DNA from: Bacteroidota bacterium
GTDB taxonomy: Bacteria; Bacteroidota; Bacteroidia; Flavobacteriales; Weeksellaceae
Assembly (NCBI GenBank): GCA_023457935.1
Contig: JAEXBA010000097.1
Coordinates: 1-31,836, forward strand
Length of the DNA stretch: 31,836 bases
Reading direction: 5' to 3'
A program made the position numbers and the translations under genes. How positions within the stretch are numbered: position 1 is the first letter of the stretch; each line of letters opens with the position of its first letter. The notes under the pieces were generated by a model. The model was not told the DNA's origin, made no database searches, and saw only the letters and a program-made list of their open reading frames with translations. Below are positions 25,347-31,836 of the stretch, in pieces.

Positions 25347-26696
25347 TCAGATTCTTGCCAGGAAGTCTTCAAAAACCGACTCAACGGAAACGGTTCCGTC
25401 TGGCTGAACAGTTCCCAGCTTCGCATTTTCAATACGGTTTACTGAATTTTCATCGAAAGGTTTCTGCACACGCACATAGTTCTCGGTGAAACCAAACATC
25501 AGTCCGTCCTTATTTTCGTGTTCCCAAAGAACCGGAAGTGTTTTTCCTAACTGTGAGGCGTAGAAGGCCATTTTCTTTTTTTCAGAAAGAATCCGCAGCA
25601 TTTTGTTCCGTTTTTTTCGTTCAGCAACGGGCACAATTCCCGGCATTTCAGCGGCTTCCGTATTTTCTCTTTCAGAATAGGTGAAGACGTGCAGATAGGA
25701 AATCGGCAGGCTGTTGAGGAAATTATAGGTCTTCAGGAATTCTTCTTCTGTCTCACCGGGAAATCCGACGATAACATCTACCCCAATTGCGGCATCCGGC
25801 ATTACTTCGCGGATTTTTGCCACTCTGTCGGCATACAGTTTTGTGAGATAGCGGCGTTTCATCTTTTTCAGCAGTTCATCACTTCCACTTTGCAGCGGAA
25901 TGTGGAAATGCGGTACGAAACTTCTGGATTTGGAAACCAGTTCAATGCTTTCGTCTTTCAGAAGGTTGGGTTCGATGGATGAAATTCGGATTCTGTCGAT
26001 TCCTTCAACCTGATCCAACTCTGTAATCAGATCCAGAAAAGTATGTTCGTGCTTTTTATTGCCGAACTCACCTTTACCGTAATCGCCGATATTTACACCG
26101 GTAAGAACAATCTCTCTGATACCTTTTGAAGAAATTTCTGCGGCGTTTTTAAGTACATTCCCAATGGTATCTGAACGTGAAATTCCCCGCGCCAACGGAA
26201 TAGTACAATAGGTACATTTATAGTCGCAGCCATCCTGAACTTTCAGAAATGCACGCGTTCTGTCGCCTATGGAATAACTTCCGATAAAAAAATCGGTTTC
26301 TTCAATCTCGCATGAATGTACCGTTCCCTGGTTTTCGGATTTGTGAACCTCATCAAGGTAACTCAGAATATTGAATTTTTCCTTGGCTCCCAAAACCAGA
26401 TCCACACCTTCAATACGCGATATTTCTTCAGGTTTCAGCTGTGCATAACAGCCGACAACCACAACCAGCCCTTGAGGATTGGCCTTCATCGCGCGTTTTA
26501 CATGCTGTTTGCATTCTCTGTCGGCATTTTCTGTTACAGAACAGGTGTTGATGACGTAAACATCTGCTTTCTCATCAAAACTTACTTTTCCATAGCCTGC
26601 ACCTGTAAGTTCGCGGGCAATAGTTGAAGTTTCCGCAAAGTTGAGTTTGCAGCCAAGTGTGTGATATGCAGCGGTTTTCGGTTGAATCTGTTCCAT
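25347..26696 (-). CDS. mtaB: tRNA t6A37 methylthiotransferase MtaB
   Basis: MtaB converts t6A37 to ms2t6A37 in tRNA, using two 4Fe-4S clusters. The 449-residue protein has the N-terminal cluster cysteines (LGCKLNFAET, NTCSVTENADRECKQ and GCYAQ), the radical-SAM CxxxCxxC in DGCDYKCTYC, and a C-terminal TRAM-like region. This separates it from MiaB, which has a similar plan, by the MtaB-like GCKLN opening. The ATG at 26696 is preferred over an upstream TTG. TsaD, which makes its substrate, and tRNA-Lys(UUU) are encoded in the same window. Confidence 0.92.
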   Translation of the reverse strand: MEQIQPKTAAYHTLGCKLNFAETSTIARELTGAGYGKVSFDEKADVYVINTCSVTENADRECKQHVKRAMKANPQGLVVVVGCYAQLKPEEISRIEGVDLVLGAKEKFNILSYLDEVHKSENQGTVHSCEIEETDFFIGSYSIGDRTRAFLKVQDGCDYKCTYCTIPLARGISRSDTIGNVLKNAAEISSKGIREIVLTGVNIGDYGKGEFGNKKHEHTFLDLITELDQVEGIDRIRISSIEPNLLKDESIELVSKSRSFVPHFHIPLQSGSDELLKKMKRRYLTKLYADRVAKIREVMPDAAIGVDVIVGFPGETEEEFLKTYNFLNSLPISYLHVFTYSERENTEAAEMPGIVPVAERKKRNKMLRILSEKKKMAFYASQLGKTLPVLWEHENKDGLMFGFTENYVRVQKPFDENSVNRIENAKLGTVQPDGTVSVESVFEDFLARI

Positions 26697-26707
26697 AATT
26701 GAGCCTG

Positions 26708-26715
26708 CAAATTTA
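26708..26715 (-). promoter_or_regulatory. -7 element of mtaB
   Basis: TAAATTTG on the minus strand lies 11 bases before the ATG, so the leader would be very short. At a 19-base spacing the -33 site reads TTA. Confidence 0.4.
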
Positions 26716-26759
26716 AGCAAATAAAAATTGGTGATAAAGCATTTTTCAGTTCAAACAAA

Positions 26760-26782
26760 AATCACGGCAAAGTACCGTGATT
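26760..26782 (-). terminator. Terminator of the cysteine dioxygenase gene
   Basis: AATCACGG pairs with CCGTGATT around a 7-base loop. On the minus strand it is followed by TTTGTTTG. Confidence 0.75.
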
Positions 26783-26874
26783 CTTAACCAAAAACAGAAT
26801 ATCATCTGTGTTTTTTAATATTTCCAAGAATTCATCACTGTATTTTCAGCATCGGTTTTTCATCGCTGTTTCGG

Positions 26875-27459
26875 TTAAATCTTTTCAATTTTTCTGTAGC
26901 AATCTGCCGGAAGATGCCATGAACAGGAAGTTGCTTTTTCGTTGAGCCAGGCTACTTTTCTGGTCTCTGTGTCAAAAATTCTCACACCATCGAGGTTGAG
27001 CTGTGACGTTCGGTAAATGTGCAGAGAAACAGAAATTTCATCGGAATTGTTAACAATTGAATGAATTCCGCCATATTCTTCAGGGAAAATATCATCTTCA
27101 TGAGCTGTTCCTACACCGTCGTACTCAATAAAATTGGAGTTTTCGCGGTAACTTACCTCTGTAAGGTTTCCTTTCAGAATTTTGATTCTTCCGTCATAAT
27201 TATTATGATCATGAATCGCGGTGGAATTGTCGATACCCCAGACCATCAGAATGGCCACGCAATGATCAGCACTGAAAACAGGAATTCTGCGGTAGGTTTC
27301 GTTTTCAACCTTCAGGGCATCAATCCCAAAAAGTTGGTTGAAATCGCTGTAACCGAAACTGAACAGTTCCGAAACAACTTCATCAAAACTCTTCGATTTA
27401 ACACTTAATTCTTCCAGTACATTAACCAGAGACCCTTTGAGCAGTGTATCTGTTTTCAT
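26875..27459 (-). CDS. Cysteine dioxygenase-family cupin
   Basis: The 194-residue cupin has the CDO iron-binding triad: H83 and H85 in STAIHDHNN, then H133 in YGGIHSIVN. GRIKILKGNLTEVSY follows the first pair exactly as in type I cysteine dioxygenase, which oxidises cysteine to cysteine sulfinate. The residue equal to the mammalian Cys93 crosslink is not a cysteine, as in most bacterial forms; 3-mercaptopropionate-type specificity cannot be excluded. It is a single gene with its own terminator. Upstream, TAACTTTA is only a near match to the -7 box. Confidence 0.85.
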   Translation of the reverse strand: MKTDTLLKGSLVNVLEELSVKSKSFDEVVSELFSFGYSDFNQLFGIDALKVENETYRRIPVFSADHCVAILMVWGIDNSTAIHDHNNYDGRIKILKGNLTEVSYRENSNFIEYDGVGTAHEDDIFPEEYGGIHSIVNNSDEISVSLHIYRTSQLNLDGVRIFDTETRKVAWLNEKATSCSWHLPADCYRKIEKI

Positions 27460-27575
27460 TGACTTTGCTTTTAATTTGGATGAGTAAAGTTAGTCATGAA
27501 AAAAGTCCGGCGCCCAATGAACTGGGTTGACATTTATCAGAATTACGAAAATTAACAGTTGTGCTTATGAAGCAA

Positions 27576-28166
27576 TCAGGTTTGAAACCCGTCGCGAACT
27601 TCAGAACTTTTGGCAAAACAGACCGGCGAAGAATTTTCGTTGACACCTTCAGCAGACTGTTGTTTCATCATTTCCACATTAAATTGCTGAGATTGGTTTC
27701 TTGGAATGGAAAGCGTTTTCCACTCATCGTTTTTCAGTATTTTTGCAATATACACAAGCTGACCGATGTGATAAGGATAATGAGCAAGCTGACGGAGAAC
27801 AGCATCTAAGACAGTGTGAGCCTCACCGCGGATGTAAACCGTAGCATTCAGGTTTTCATCGGTTATCTGATCGAGTGCGTCCAACAGACACTTCCATCCT
27901 TTTTCCCAAAGAACCAGAACTTCAGCTTTTGTTTTAAAATCATCAATGAATTCCGAATCCCGGTTGCGCCAAAGCTTTTCGCCGTCCTCGGAAAAAAAAT
28001 CAGTCCAGCGTGAAAGCATATTTCCAGCTAAGTGTTTCACTATTACTGCCGCTGAATTACTTTCCGCATTAGGCGTCCAAAACATCTGCTCATCCGTAAG
28101 CTGCACGAAAGTTTTATCACCCAGTTCTTTATAATAGAGGAAACGTTTTTTAAAGAGTTCGGTCAT
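27576..28166 (-). CDS. DinB-like DUF1572 family protein
   Basis: The 196-residue protein is a DinB-type four-helix bundle. The three putative metal-binding histidines are H45 (IVKHLAGN), H129 and H133 (QLAHYPYHIGQLVY). DinB/DUF1572 proteins include bacillithiol-dependent transferases, but many have no known substrate. The C-terminal tail (about residues 165-196) is polar and appears longer than usual for the family. The ATG at 28166 is clear. It lies 54 bases after the orphan gene on the same strand, and they may be co-transcribed. Confidence 0.8.
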   Translation of the reverse strand: MTELFKKRFLYYKELGDKTFVQLTDEQMFWTPNAESNSAAVIVKHLAGNMLSRWTDFFSEDGEKLWRNRDSEFIDDFKTKAEVLVLWEKGWKCLLDALDQITDENLNATVYIRGEAHTVLDAVLRQLAHYPYHIGQLVYIAKILKNDEWKTLSIPRNQSQQFNVEMMKQQSAEGVNENSSPVCFAKSSEVRDGFQT

Positions 28167-28220
28167 GATATTGAAGTTAATATTCAGAATAAAGATAGGG
28201 AATTGTGTTCAGGAAATAAA

Positions 28221-29021
28221 CTACTGCTTGATGTAAGTCATGTTGCCGCATAGATTTTCCAGATGGAATATTTTATGAAACGGGGAACTGATCTGTTCCA
28301 GATTCTCACGGTTCTGAATAAAGGAATACCTTGAGGCTATTGAATTCATATCCGAAACAATCACCAGCCAGCATTCGTCCACACTGCTGTCATAGAAAGG
28401 ATACTTTTCGTTCTTTTTCTCAATAAGTTCAATTATTTTATTGGAACAGAGGCCGTCGAAAAGATTCACATTAAAGTCATGCGTGATAAATACATTGCGG
28501 CGGTGCGGTGATTTCCGGATTTTGCTGACATAGCCGCGTGCTTTCTGCTTTTTCACTGATCTGTAAATATCCTCAATTATTTCTTCCTGCTTTTCCAGAA
28601 GATTCTGCATTGAAATACTGTTGAATTCCAAAAAAAAGACACCACGGTATTTCGTGATGTCTTCGTTTTCGAGTAGAATTTCGGCCTGGCGGAAGATCTT
28701 ATTCAGTTGACTTTCTATCTTCTTCATTTCCAGATGATTAATTACTTCTGTAAGCTCAATTCCAATTTTCTTATTATCTATTTTAGCAATAAAATCGGGA
28801 CTTTCGCAGGTAAGATTCTCAAACTGAACGTTTGGAAAATGGTGAAGAAATGCGTTAAGTAACAGAATTTCAGACTTTTTCTTATACTTTTCGCGCTCAT
28901 GCAGCGGAGAACTGTCGATTTGGCGGTGATACTTTTCTATCGGCTTCTTCGTGAGATGCCGGTTGAGATAGTACAGCGACAGATTTTTGATTAAATCTTC
29001 ATCGGTGAAACTCTTTTTCAT
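28221..29021 (-). CDS. Hypothetical protein with a PD-(D/E)xK-like nuclease motif
   Basis: I do not recognise the family of this 266-residue, lysine-rich soluble protein. Residues 50-62 form a helix with E51, then ESPDFIAK (P75, D76) and KIGIELTEV (E89, T91) follow after about 12 residues. This order, helix Glu, PD, then E-x-K on a buried strand, is that of the PD-(D/E)xK fold, but the lysine position holds threonine. Later segments include DECWLVIVSDMNSIAS. There is no membrane segment. A TTTTGAT/ATCAAAA inverted repeat lies at 29031-29045, just upstream of its start. The nuclease identity is an inference from one motif. Confidence 0.6.
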   Translation of the reverse strand: MKKSFTDEDLIKNLSLYYLNRHLTKKPIEKYHRQIDSSPLHEREKYKKKSEILLLNAFLHHFPNVQFENLTCESPDFIAKIDNKKIGIELTEVINHLEMKKIESQLNKIFRQAEILLENEDITKYRGVFFLEFNSISMQNLLEKQEEIIEDIYRSVKKQKARGYVSKIRKSPHRRNVFITHDFNVNLFDGLCSNKIIELIEKKNEKYPFYDSSVDECWLVIVSDMNSIASRYSFIQNRENLEQISSPFHKIFHLENLCGNMTYIKQ

Positions 29022-29030
29022 CGTGTGAAG

Positions 29031-29045
29031 TTTTGATTATCAAAA
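29031..29045. promoter_or_regulatory. Operator-like inverted repeat
   Basis: TTTTGAT and ATCAAAA form perfect 7-bp arms separated by one base, 10 bases upstream of the ATG of the PD-(D/E)xK-like gene and in the gap to the divergent DUF3667 gene. It could be a dimer binding site. AT-rich inverted repeats also arise by chance. Confidence 0.3.
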
Positions 29046-29108
29046 TTTTACGTTTTAAATGTAATAAATAATTTTCTAAAAAGGACAAAGTATTTACTAA
29101 ATTTAAAA

Positions 29109-29137
29109 TTGAGTTAATATAAAAATCACCTAATTTG
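29109..29137 (+). promoter_or_regulatory. Candidate promoter of the DUF3667 gene
   Basis: TTG (29109-29111), 19 bases, then TAATTTG (29131-29137), one base shorter than TAnnTTTG. It favours the ATG at 29153 over the TTG at 29135. Confidence 0.35.
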
Positions 29138-29152
29138 AGCAACAATTCGCCG

Positions 29153-30031
29153 ATGTTCGAAAGTGAAAAGTATTGTAAAAACTGCGGCCAGCATTTAATT
29201 CTGGATCAAAAATTCTGTCATAACTGTGGCCAGAAAGCAGATACGCACCGTATTGACTATCATTTCCTGATCCATGAAATTCAGCACAGTGTTTTTCATG
29301 TAGACAAGGGTATATTTTTTACCATTAAAGAACTTTTTACAAGACCCGGGCATACGATACGGGAATATCTTGACGGCCGAAGACAGAACCATTTTAAACC
29401 TGTTCTTTTTCTCATTATTGCAGGTTCCGTATGTGGTTTACTGAATTATTTCACCGCTGTCGGCAGAGGAATCGGGGGTGCGCAGCGGGATTTTGAAAAC
29501 ACTGTGGGTGATCCCAAAGTACTGCAGTATGTAGACATCGACGGACTGGCAAATTTCTTCAAAAATGTGTTTTTCTGGTTTTCTGATCATTTTTCTTTTT
29601 TCATTCTTTTTATGATTCCGGCTGCAGCATTTGGTTTTTATCGTGGATTCCGGAAATACAAACTGAATTATGCAGAATGGCTGGTTATTATTACCTTTCT
29701 TTCCGGACAGATGCTTGTCGTCTACTTTTTCGTTCTCCTTTTTGAATATCTTTCCGGCAGAGACGCAAGCACTTTTTTTCTGCTGGTTACAATGGGTCTC
29801 ACGACATGGACAATGGTTCAGCTCTTCCGTCACCGTCCGGCATTACGGATGATTCTTCGCACGCTTTGGTCTTATCTGCTATCCTGGATTTTTACAGGAA
29901 TCCATATTGTAATAACTGCTTTAGTCCTGTTTTTAGTAGGAATTGTGATTTTTGGAAAGCATAAAATCATTGAGGATTTACAGAAGCCTGAGCCAAAAAC
30001 TGAAATCATTACGAGCCCAACGCAAAACTGA
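29153..30031 (+). CDS. DUF3667 family membrane protein with zinc ribbon
   Basis: The 292-residue protein starts with a zinc ribbon, C8-x2-C11 and C22-x2-C25 (YCKNCGQ and FCHNCGQ). The conserved DUF3667 region follows, with FTIKELFTRPGHTIREYLDGRR and HFKPVLFL. About five membrane helices follow between residues 75 and 270. Function unknown; the family is common in Bacteroidota. I chose ATG 29153; an in-frame TTG at 29135 would add 6 residues. It is divergent from the orphan gene and upstream of the phosphorylase-like gene, which has its own -7 element. Confidence 0.8.
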   Translation: MFESEKYCKNCGQHLILDQKFCHNCGQKADTHRIDYHFLIHEIQHSVFHVDKGIFFTIKELFTRPGHTIREYLDGRRQNHFKPVLFLIIAGSVCGLLNYFTAVGRGIGGAQRDFENTVGDPKVLQYVDIDGLANFFKNVFFWFSDHFSFFILFMIPAAAFGFYRGFRKYKLNYAEWLVIITFLSGQMLVVYFFVLLFEYLSGRDASTFFLLVTMGLTTWTMVQLFRHRPALRMILRTLWSYLLSWIFTGIHIVITALVLFLVGIVIFGKHKIIEDLQKPEPKTEIITSPTQN

Positions 30032-30090
30032 AATAATTCATAATTTCGGAATCTTAACTTTGGATATTTTCAACAAAAATTAATAATCAA

Positions 30091-30098
30091 TACATTTG
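30091..30098 (+). promoter_or_regulatory. -7 element of the alpha-glucan phosphorylase-like gene
   Basis: TACATTTG is a full match to TAnnTTTG, 25 bases before the ATG at 30124. At 19-base spacing the -33 site reads TTC. Confidence 0.45.
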
Positions 30099-30123
30099 CA
30101 ACTTGTAATTTAAAAGTATAGTG

Positions 30124-31803
30124 ATGACGGATTTTAAAAACTTCCAGATGCCTTACAGCATCAACCCCGATTACACCAAAAGAGTGGCCTATTTTTCAAT
30201 GGAATTTGCTATTGACCAGGCTTTGAAAATATATTCAGGAGGACTTGGTTTCCTTGCCGGCTCGCATATGAGAAGCGCTTACAACCTGAAGCAGGACCTT
30301 GTGGGAATCGGTATTTTATGGAAATTCGGTTATTATGATCAGGCGAGAAACCACGATCAGACCCTTCAGCCTACCTGGACAAAGAAGATTTACAGCTTTC
30401 TTGAAGATACCGGAATTAAATTTCAGATCGATATCCACAACGCACCGGTTTGGGTGAAAGTTTGGTATCTGAATCCTGAAACCTTCCATACAGCTCCAAT
30501 GTTCTTCCTTTCTACAGATGTTCCGGAAAACGATCATATTTCCAAAACAATCTGTCACCGTCTTTACGATGCCAACGAGTCAACAAAGATTGCACAGATG
30601 GTTCTTCTTGGAAAAGGAGGCGCAAAATTGCTTGATATGATGAATTTCGAGCGTGATGTTTATCACCTGAATGAAGCGCACGGCTTGCCTGCCGCATTCT
30701 ATCTATTGAGAAAGTTTGGCGGCGATCTTCAGAAAGTGAAAGAAAAACTGGTATTTACAACGCATACCCCTGAAGAAGCCGGAAACGAAAAACATAACAT
30801 CAACCTTTGTTATGACATGTCTTATTTCTCCGGACTTGATCTGGAAGATGTAAAAGCTATTGAAGGTGAAGAAGACGACCGTTTCAACCATTCGCTTTGT
30901 GCACTGAGAATGGCGCGAATCTCCAACGGAGTTTCCAAGCTTCACGGCGTAGTGTCGAACGTTATGTGGAACAAGTACCCAGGAATCTGCGAAATAAAAT
31001 CAATTACGAACGCTCAGGAATTCAAATACTGGGCAGATCATCCGCTTTATAACTACAAAACTGAAAGCGATGACGATTCTTTTGATTACAGAAAGCGTCA
31101 CATCAAGAAAAGACTTTTCAAAACCGTTGCAGACCAGTGTGGGAAACTTTTTGATCCAAATGTTTTAACCATTGTCTGGGCGAGAAGATTTGCGGGTTAT
31201 AAAAGAGCAGATTTGCTTCTGAGCGATAAGGAAAGATTCTACAGAATGATCAACAATCCGAAATATCCGGTACAGATTATTTGGGCAGGAAAACCTTATC
31301 CGATGGATTATTCTGCGATTTCTACTTTCAATTCACTGGTTGAAGAAAGCAAAAATCAGAAAAACATGGCGGTACTGACCGGTTATGAACTTGCTTTGAG
31401 TAAACTTTTGAAACAGGGTTCTGATGTTTGGTTGAACAATCCAAGAGTTCCAAGAGAAGCTTCCGGAACATCAGGAATGACCGCAGCTATGAACGGTTCT
31501 GTAAACGTGTCAACGGATGACGGCTGGATTCCTGAATTTGCAAAACACGGCGAAAACTCGTACGTTGTTGCAAAAGGAGATTATGCGAATATGAGTGTGT
31601 ACGAACAGGACAATTATGATCTGGAAAAACTGTATGACATTCTGGAAAACGAAGTAATTCCAACGTATTACGAAAATCATGACAAATGGAGAACGGTTAT
31701 GCAGACTGCAATGGATGACGTGAAACACGCTTTCGGCAGCGACCGTATGGCAGATGAATATTATAAACTTCTTTACAATGCTGAAGTGGCGGTAGAAAAC
31801 TAA
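30124..31803 (+). CDS. Alpha-glucan family phosphorylase-like protein (GT35)
   Basis: The 559-residue protein matches the short, TIGR02094-like group of glycogen phosphorylase relatives. VAYFSMEFAI opens the fold, then come YSGGLGFLAGSH, LNEAHGLPA, FTTHTPEEAGNEKH, VWARRFAGYKRADLL, and REASGTSGMTAAMNGSVNVSTDDGW. Canonical enzymes bind pyridoxal phosphate through the lysine of SGxMK or GNMK; here that position is T453. If so, PLP-dependent phosphorolysis is in doubt, although I recall related Bacteroidota sequences with this change. A GTG at 30121 would add one residue; ATG 30124 is preferred. The gene is complete. Confidence 0.85.
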   Translation: MTDFKNFQMPYSINPDYTKRVAYFSMEFAIDQALKIYSGGLGFLAGSHMRSAYNLKQDLVGIGILWKFGYYDQARNHDQTLQPTWTKKIYSFLEDTGIKFQIDIHNAPVWVKVWYLNPETFHTAPMFFLSTDVPENDHISKTICHRLYDANESTKIAQMVLLGKGGAKLLDMMNFERDVYHLNEAHGLPAAFYLLRKFGGDLQKVKEKLVFTTHTPEEAGNEKHNINLCYDMSYFSGLDLEDVKAIEGEEDDRFNHSLCALRMARISNGVSKLHGVVSNVMWNKYPGICEIKSITNAQEFKYWADHPLYNYKTESDDDSFDYRKRHIKKRLFKTVADQCGKLFDPNVLTIVWARRFAGYKRADLLLSDKERFYRMINNPKYPVQIIWAGKPYPMDYSAISTFNSLVEESKNQKNMAVLTGYELALSKLLKQGSDVWLNNPRVPREASGTSGMTAAMNGSVNVSTDDGWIPEFAKHGENSYVVAKGDYANMSVYEQDNYDLEKLYDILENEVIPTYYENHDKWRTVMQTAMDDVKHAFGSDRMADEYYKLLYNAEVAVEN

Positions 31804-31820
31804 GAAGTTGTATAAAATAT

Positions 31821-31836
31821 AACGTTTCGGGGGGGG
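31821..31836. repeat. GTTTCGGGGGG motif at the right window edge
   Basis: AACGTTTCG is followed by a run of eight G up to the end. It repeats, in inverted orientation, the GTTTCGGGGGG at the left edge (33-23), again just downstream of a stop codon. Confidence 0.5.

Noticed and set aside
27460..27575. A structured RNA or small gene in the gap between the DinB-like and cysteine dioxygenase genes
   Set aside because: Only a weak CCCA/TGGG hairpin is present and no convincing small open frame or conserved motif is seen.

Overview
The window is chromosomal DNA of a low-GC Bacteroidota bacterium of the class Flavobacteriia, most likely Weeksellaceae (Chryseobacterium/Kaistella-like). The evidence is the type IX secretion set gldK-gldL-gldM-gldN, a Flavobacteriia-type DUF4270 lipoprotein beside glmS, TamB head to head with tsaD, and repeated matches to the Bacteroidota promoter pattern TTG-N(18-21)-TAnnTTTG. 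Both ends break inside the same G/C-only sequence, so this is probably a complete assembly contig. I see no phage, insertion sequence, CRISPR array or classical defence island.

Layout. 1-1.5 kb: two small membrane proteins and an Lrp/AsnC regulator, all on the minus strand, separated by terminators. 1.5-6.3 kb: the very large envelope protein TamB (minus). 6.3-9.8 kb: tsaD-rsmE (plus), a TrmH-type methyltransferase (minus, overlapping rsmE tail to tail) and cytoplasmic asparaginase (plus). 9.9-15.9 kb: tRNA-Ser, a DAO-family flavoprotein and the gldKLMN operon (minus). 16-20.2 kb: a minus-strand operon of a half-length GT5 synthase-like protein, a DUF4270 lipoprotein and glmS. 20.4-21.3 kb: panC (plus). 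21.4-21.7 kb: a minus-strand cluster tRNA-Lys, tRNA-Leu, tRNA-Lys. 21.8-23.6 kb: aroK, an S4 RNA-binding protein and an FKBP-like lipoprotein. 23.6-29.0 kb: minus-strand genes for a membrane-anchored glutamate-synthase-like protein, MtaB, a cysteine dioxygenase, a DinB-like protein and an orphan with a PD-(D/E)xK-like motif. 29.1-31.8 kb: a DUF3667 membrane protein and an alpha-glucan-phosphorylase-like protein (plus).

Functional threads. (1) RNA modification: TsaD (t6A37) and MtaB (ms2t6A37) act in sequence on ANN-decoding tRNAs, and two identical copies of a probable substrate, tRNA-Lys(UUU), lie in the same window; RsmE and a TrmH-like enzyme add to this. (2) Envelope and secretion: GldKLMN, TamB, several lipoproteins and GlmS for amino-sugar supply. 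(3) Glycogen-related proteins with non-canonical active sites: a GT5 half-protein without the usual KxGG lysine, and a GT35-like protein with threonine at the expected PLP-lysine position.

Most genes are conserved housekeeping genes. The items most worth a second look are the two altered glucan enzymes, the PD-(D/E)xK orphan, the GC-rich element at 20307-20368, the G/C hairpin at both ends, and terminators that abut the next gene's start. For several genes I moved the start from an upstream TTG to an internal ATG that better fits the family.
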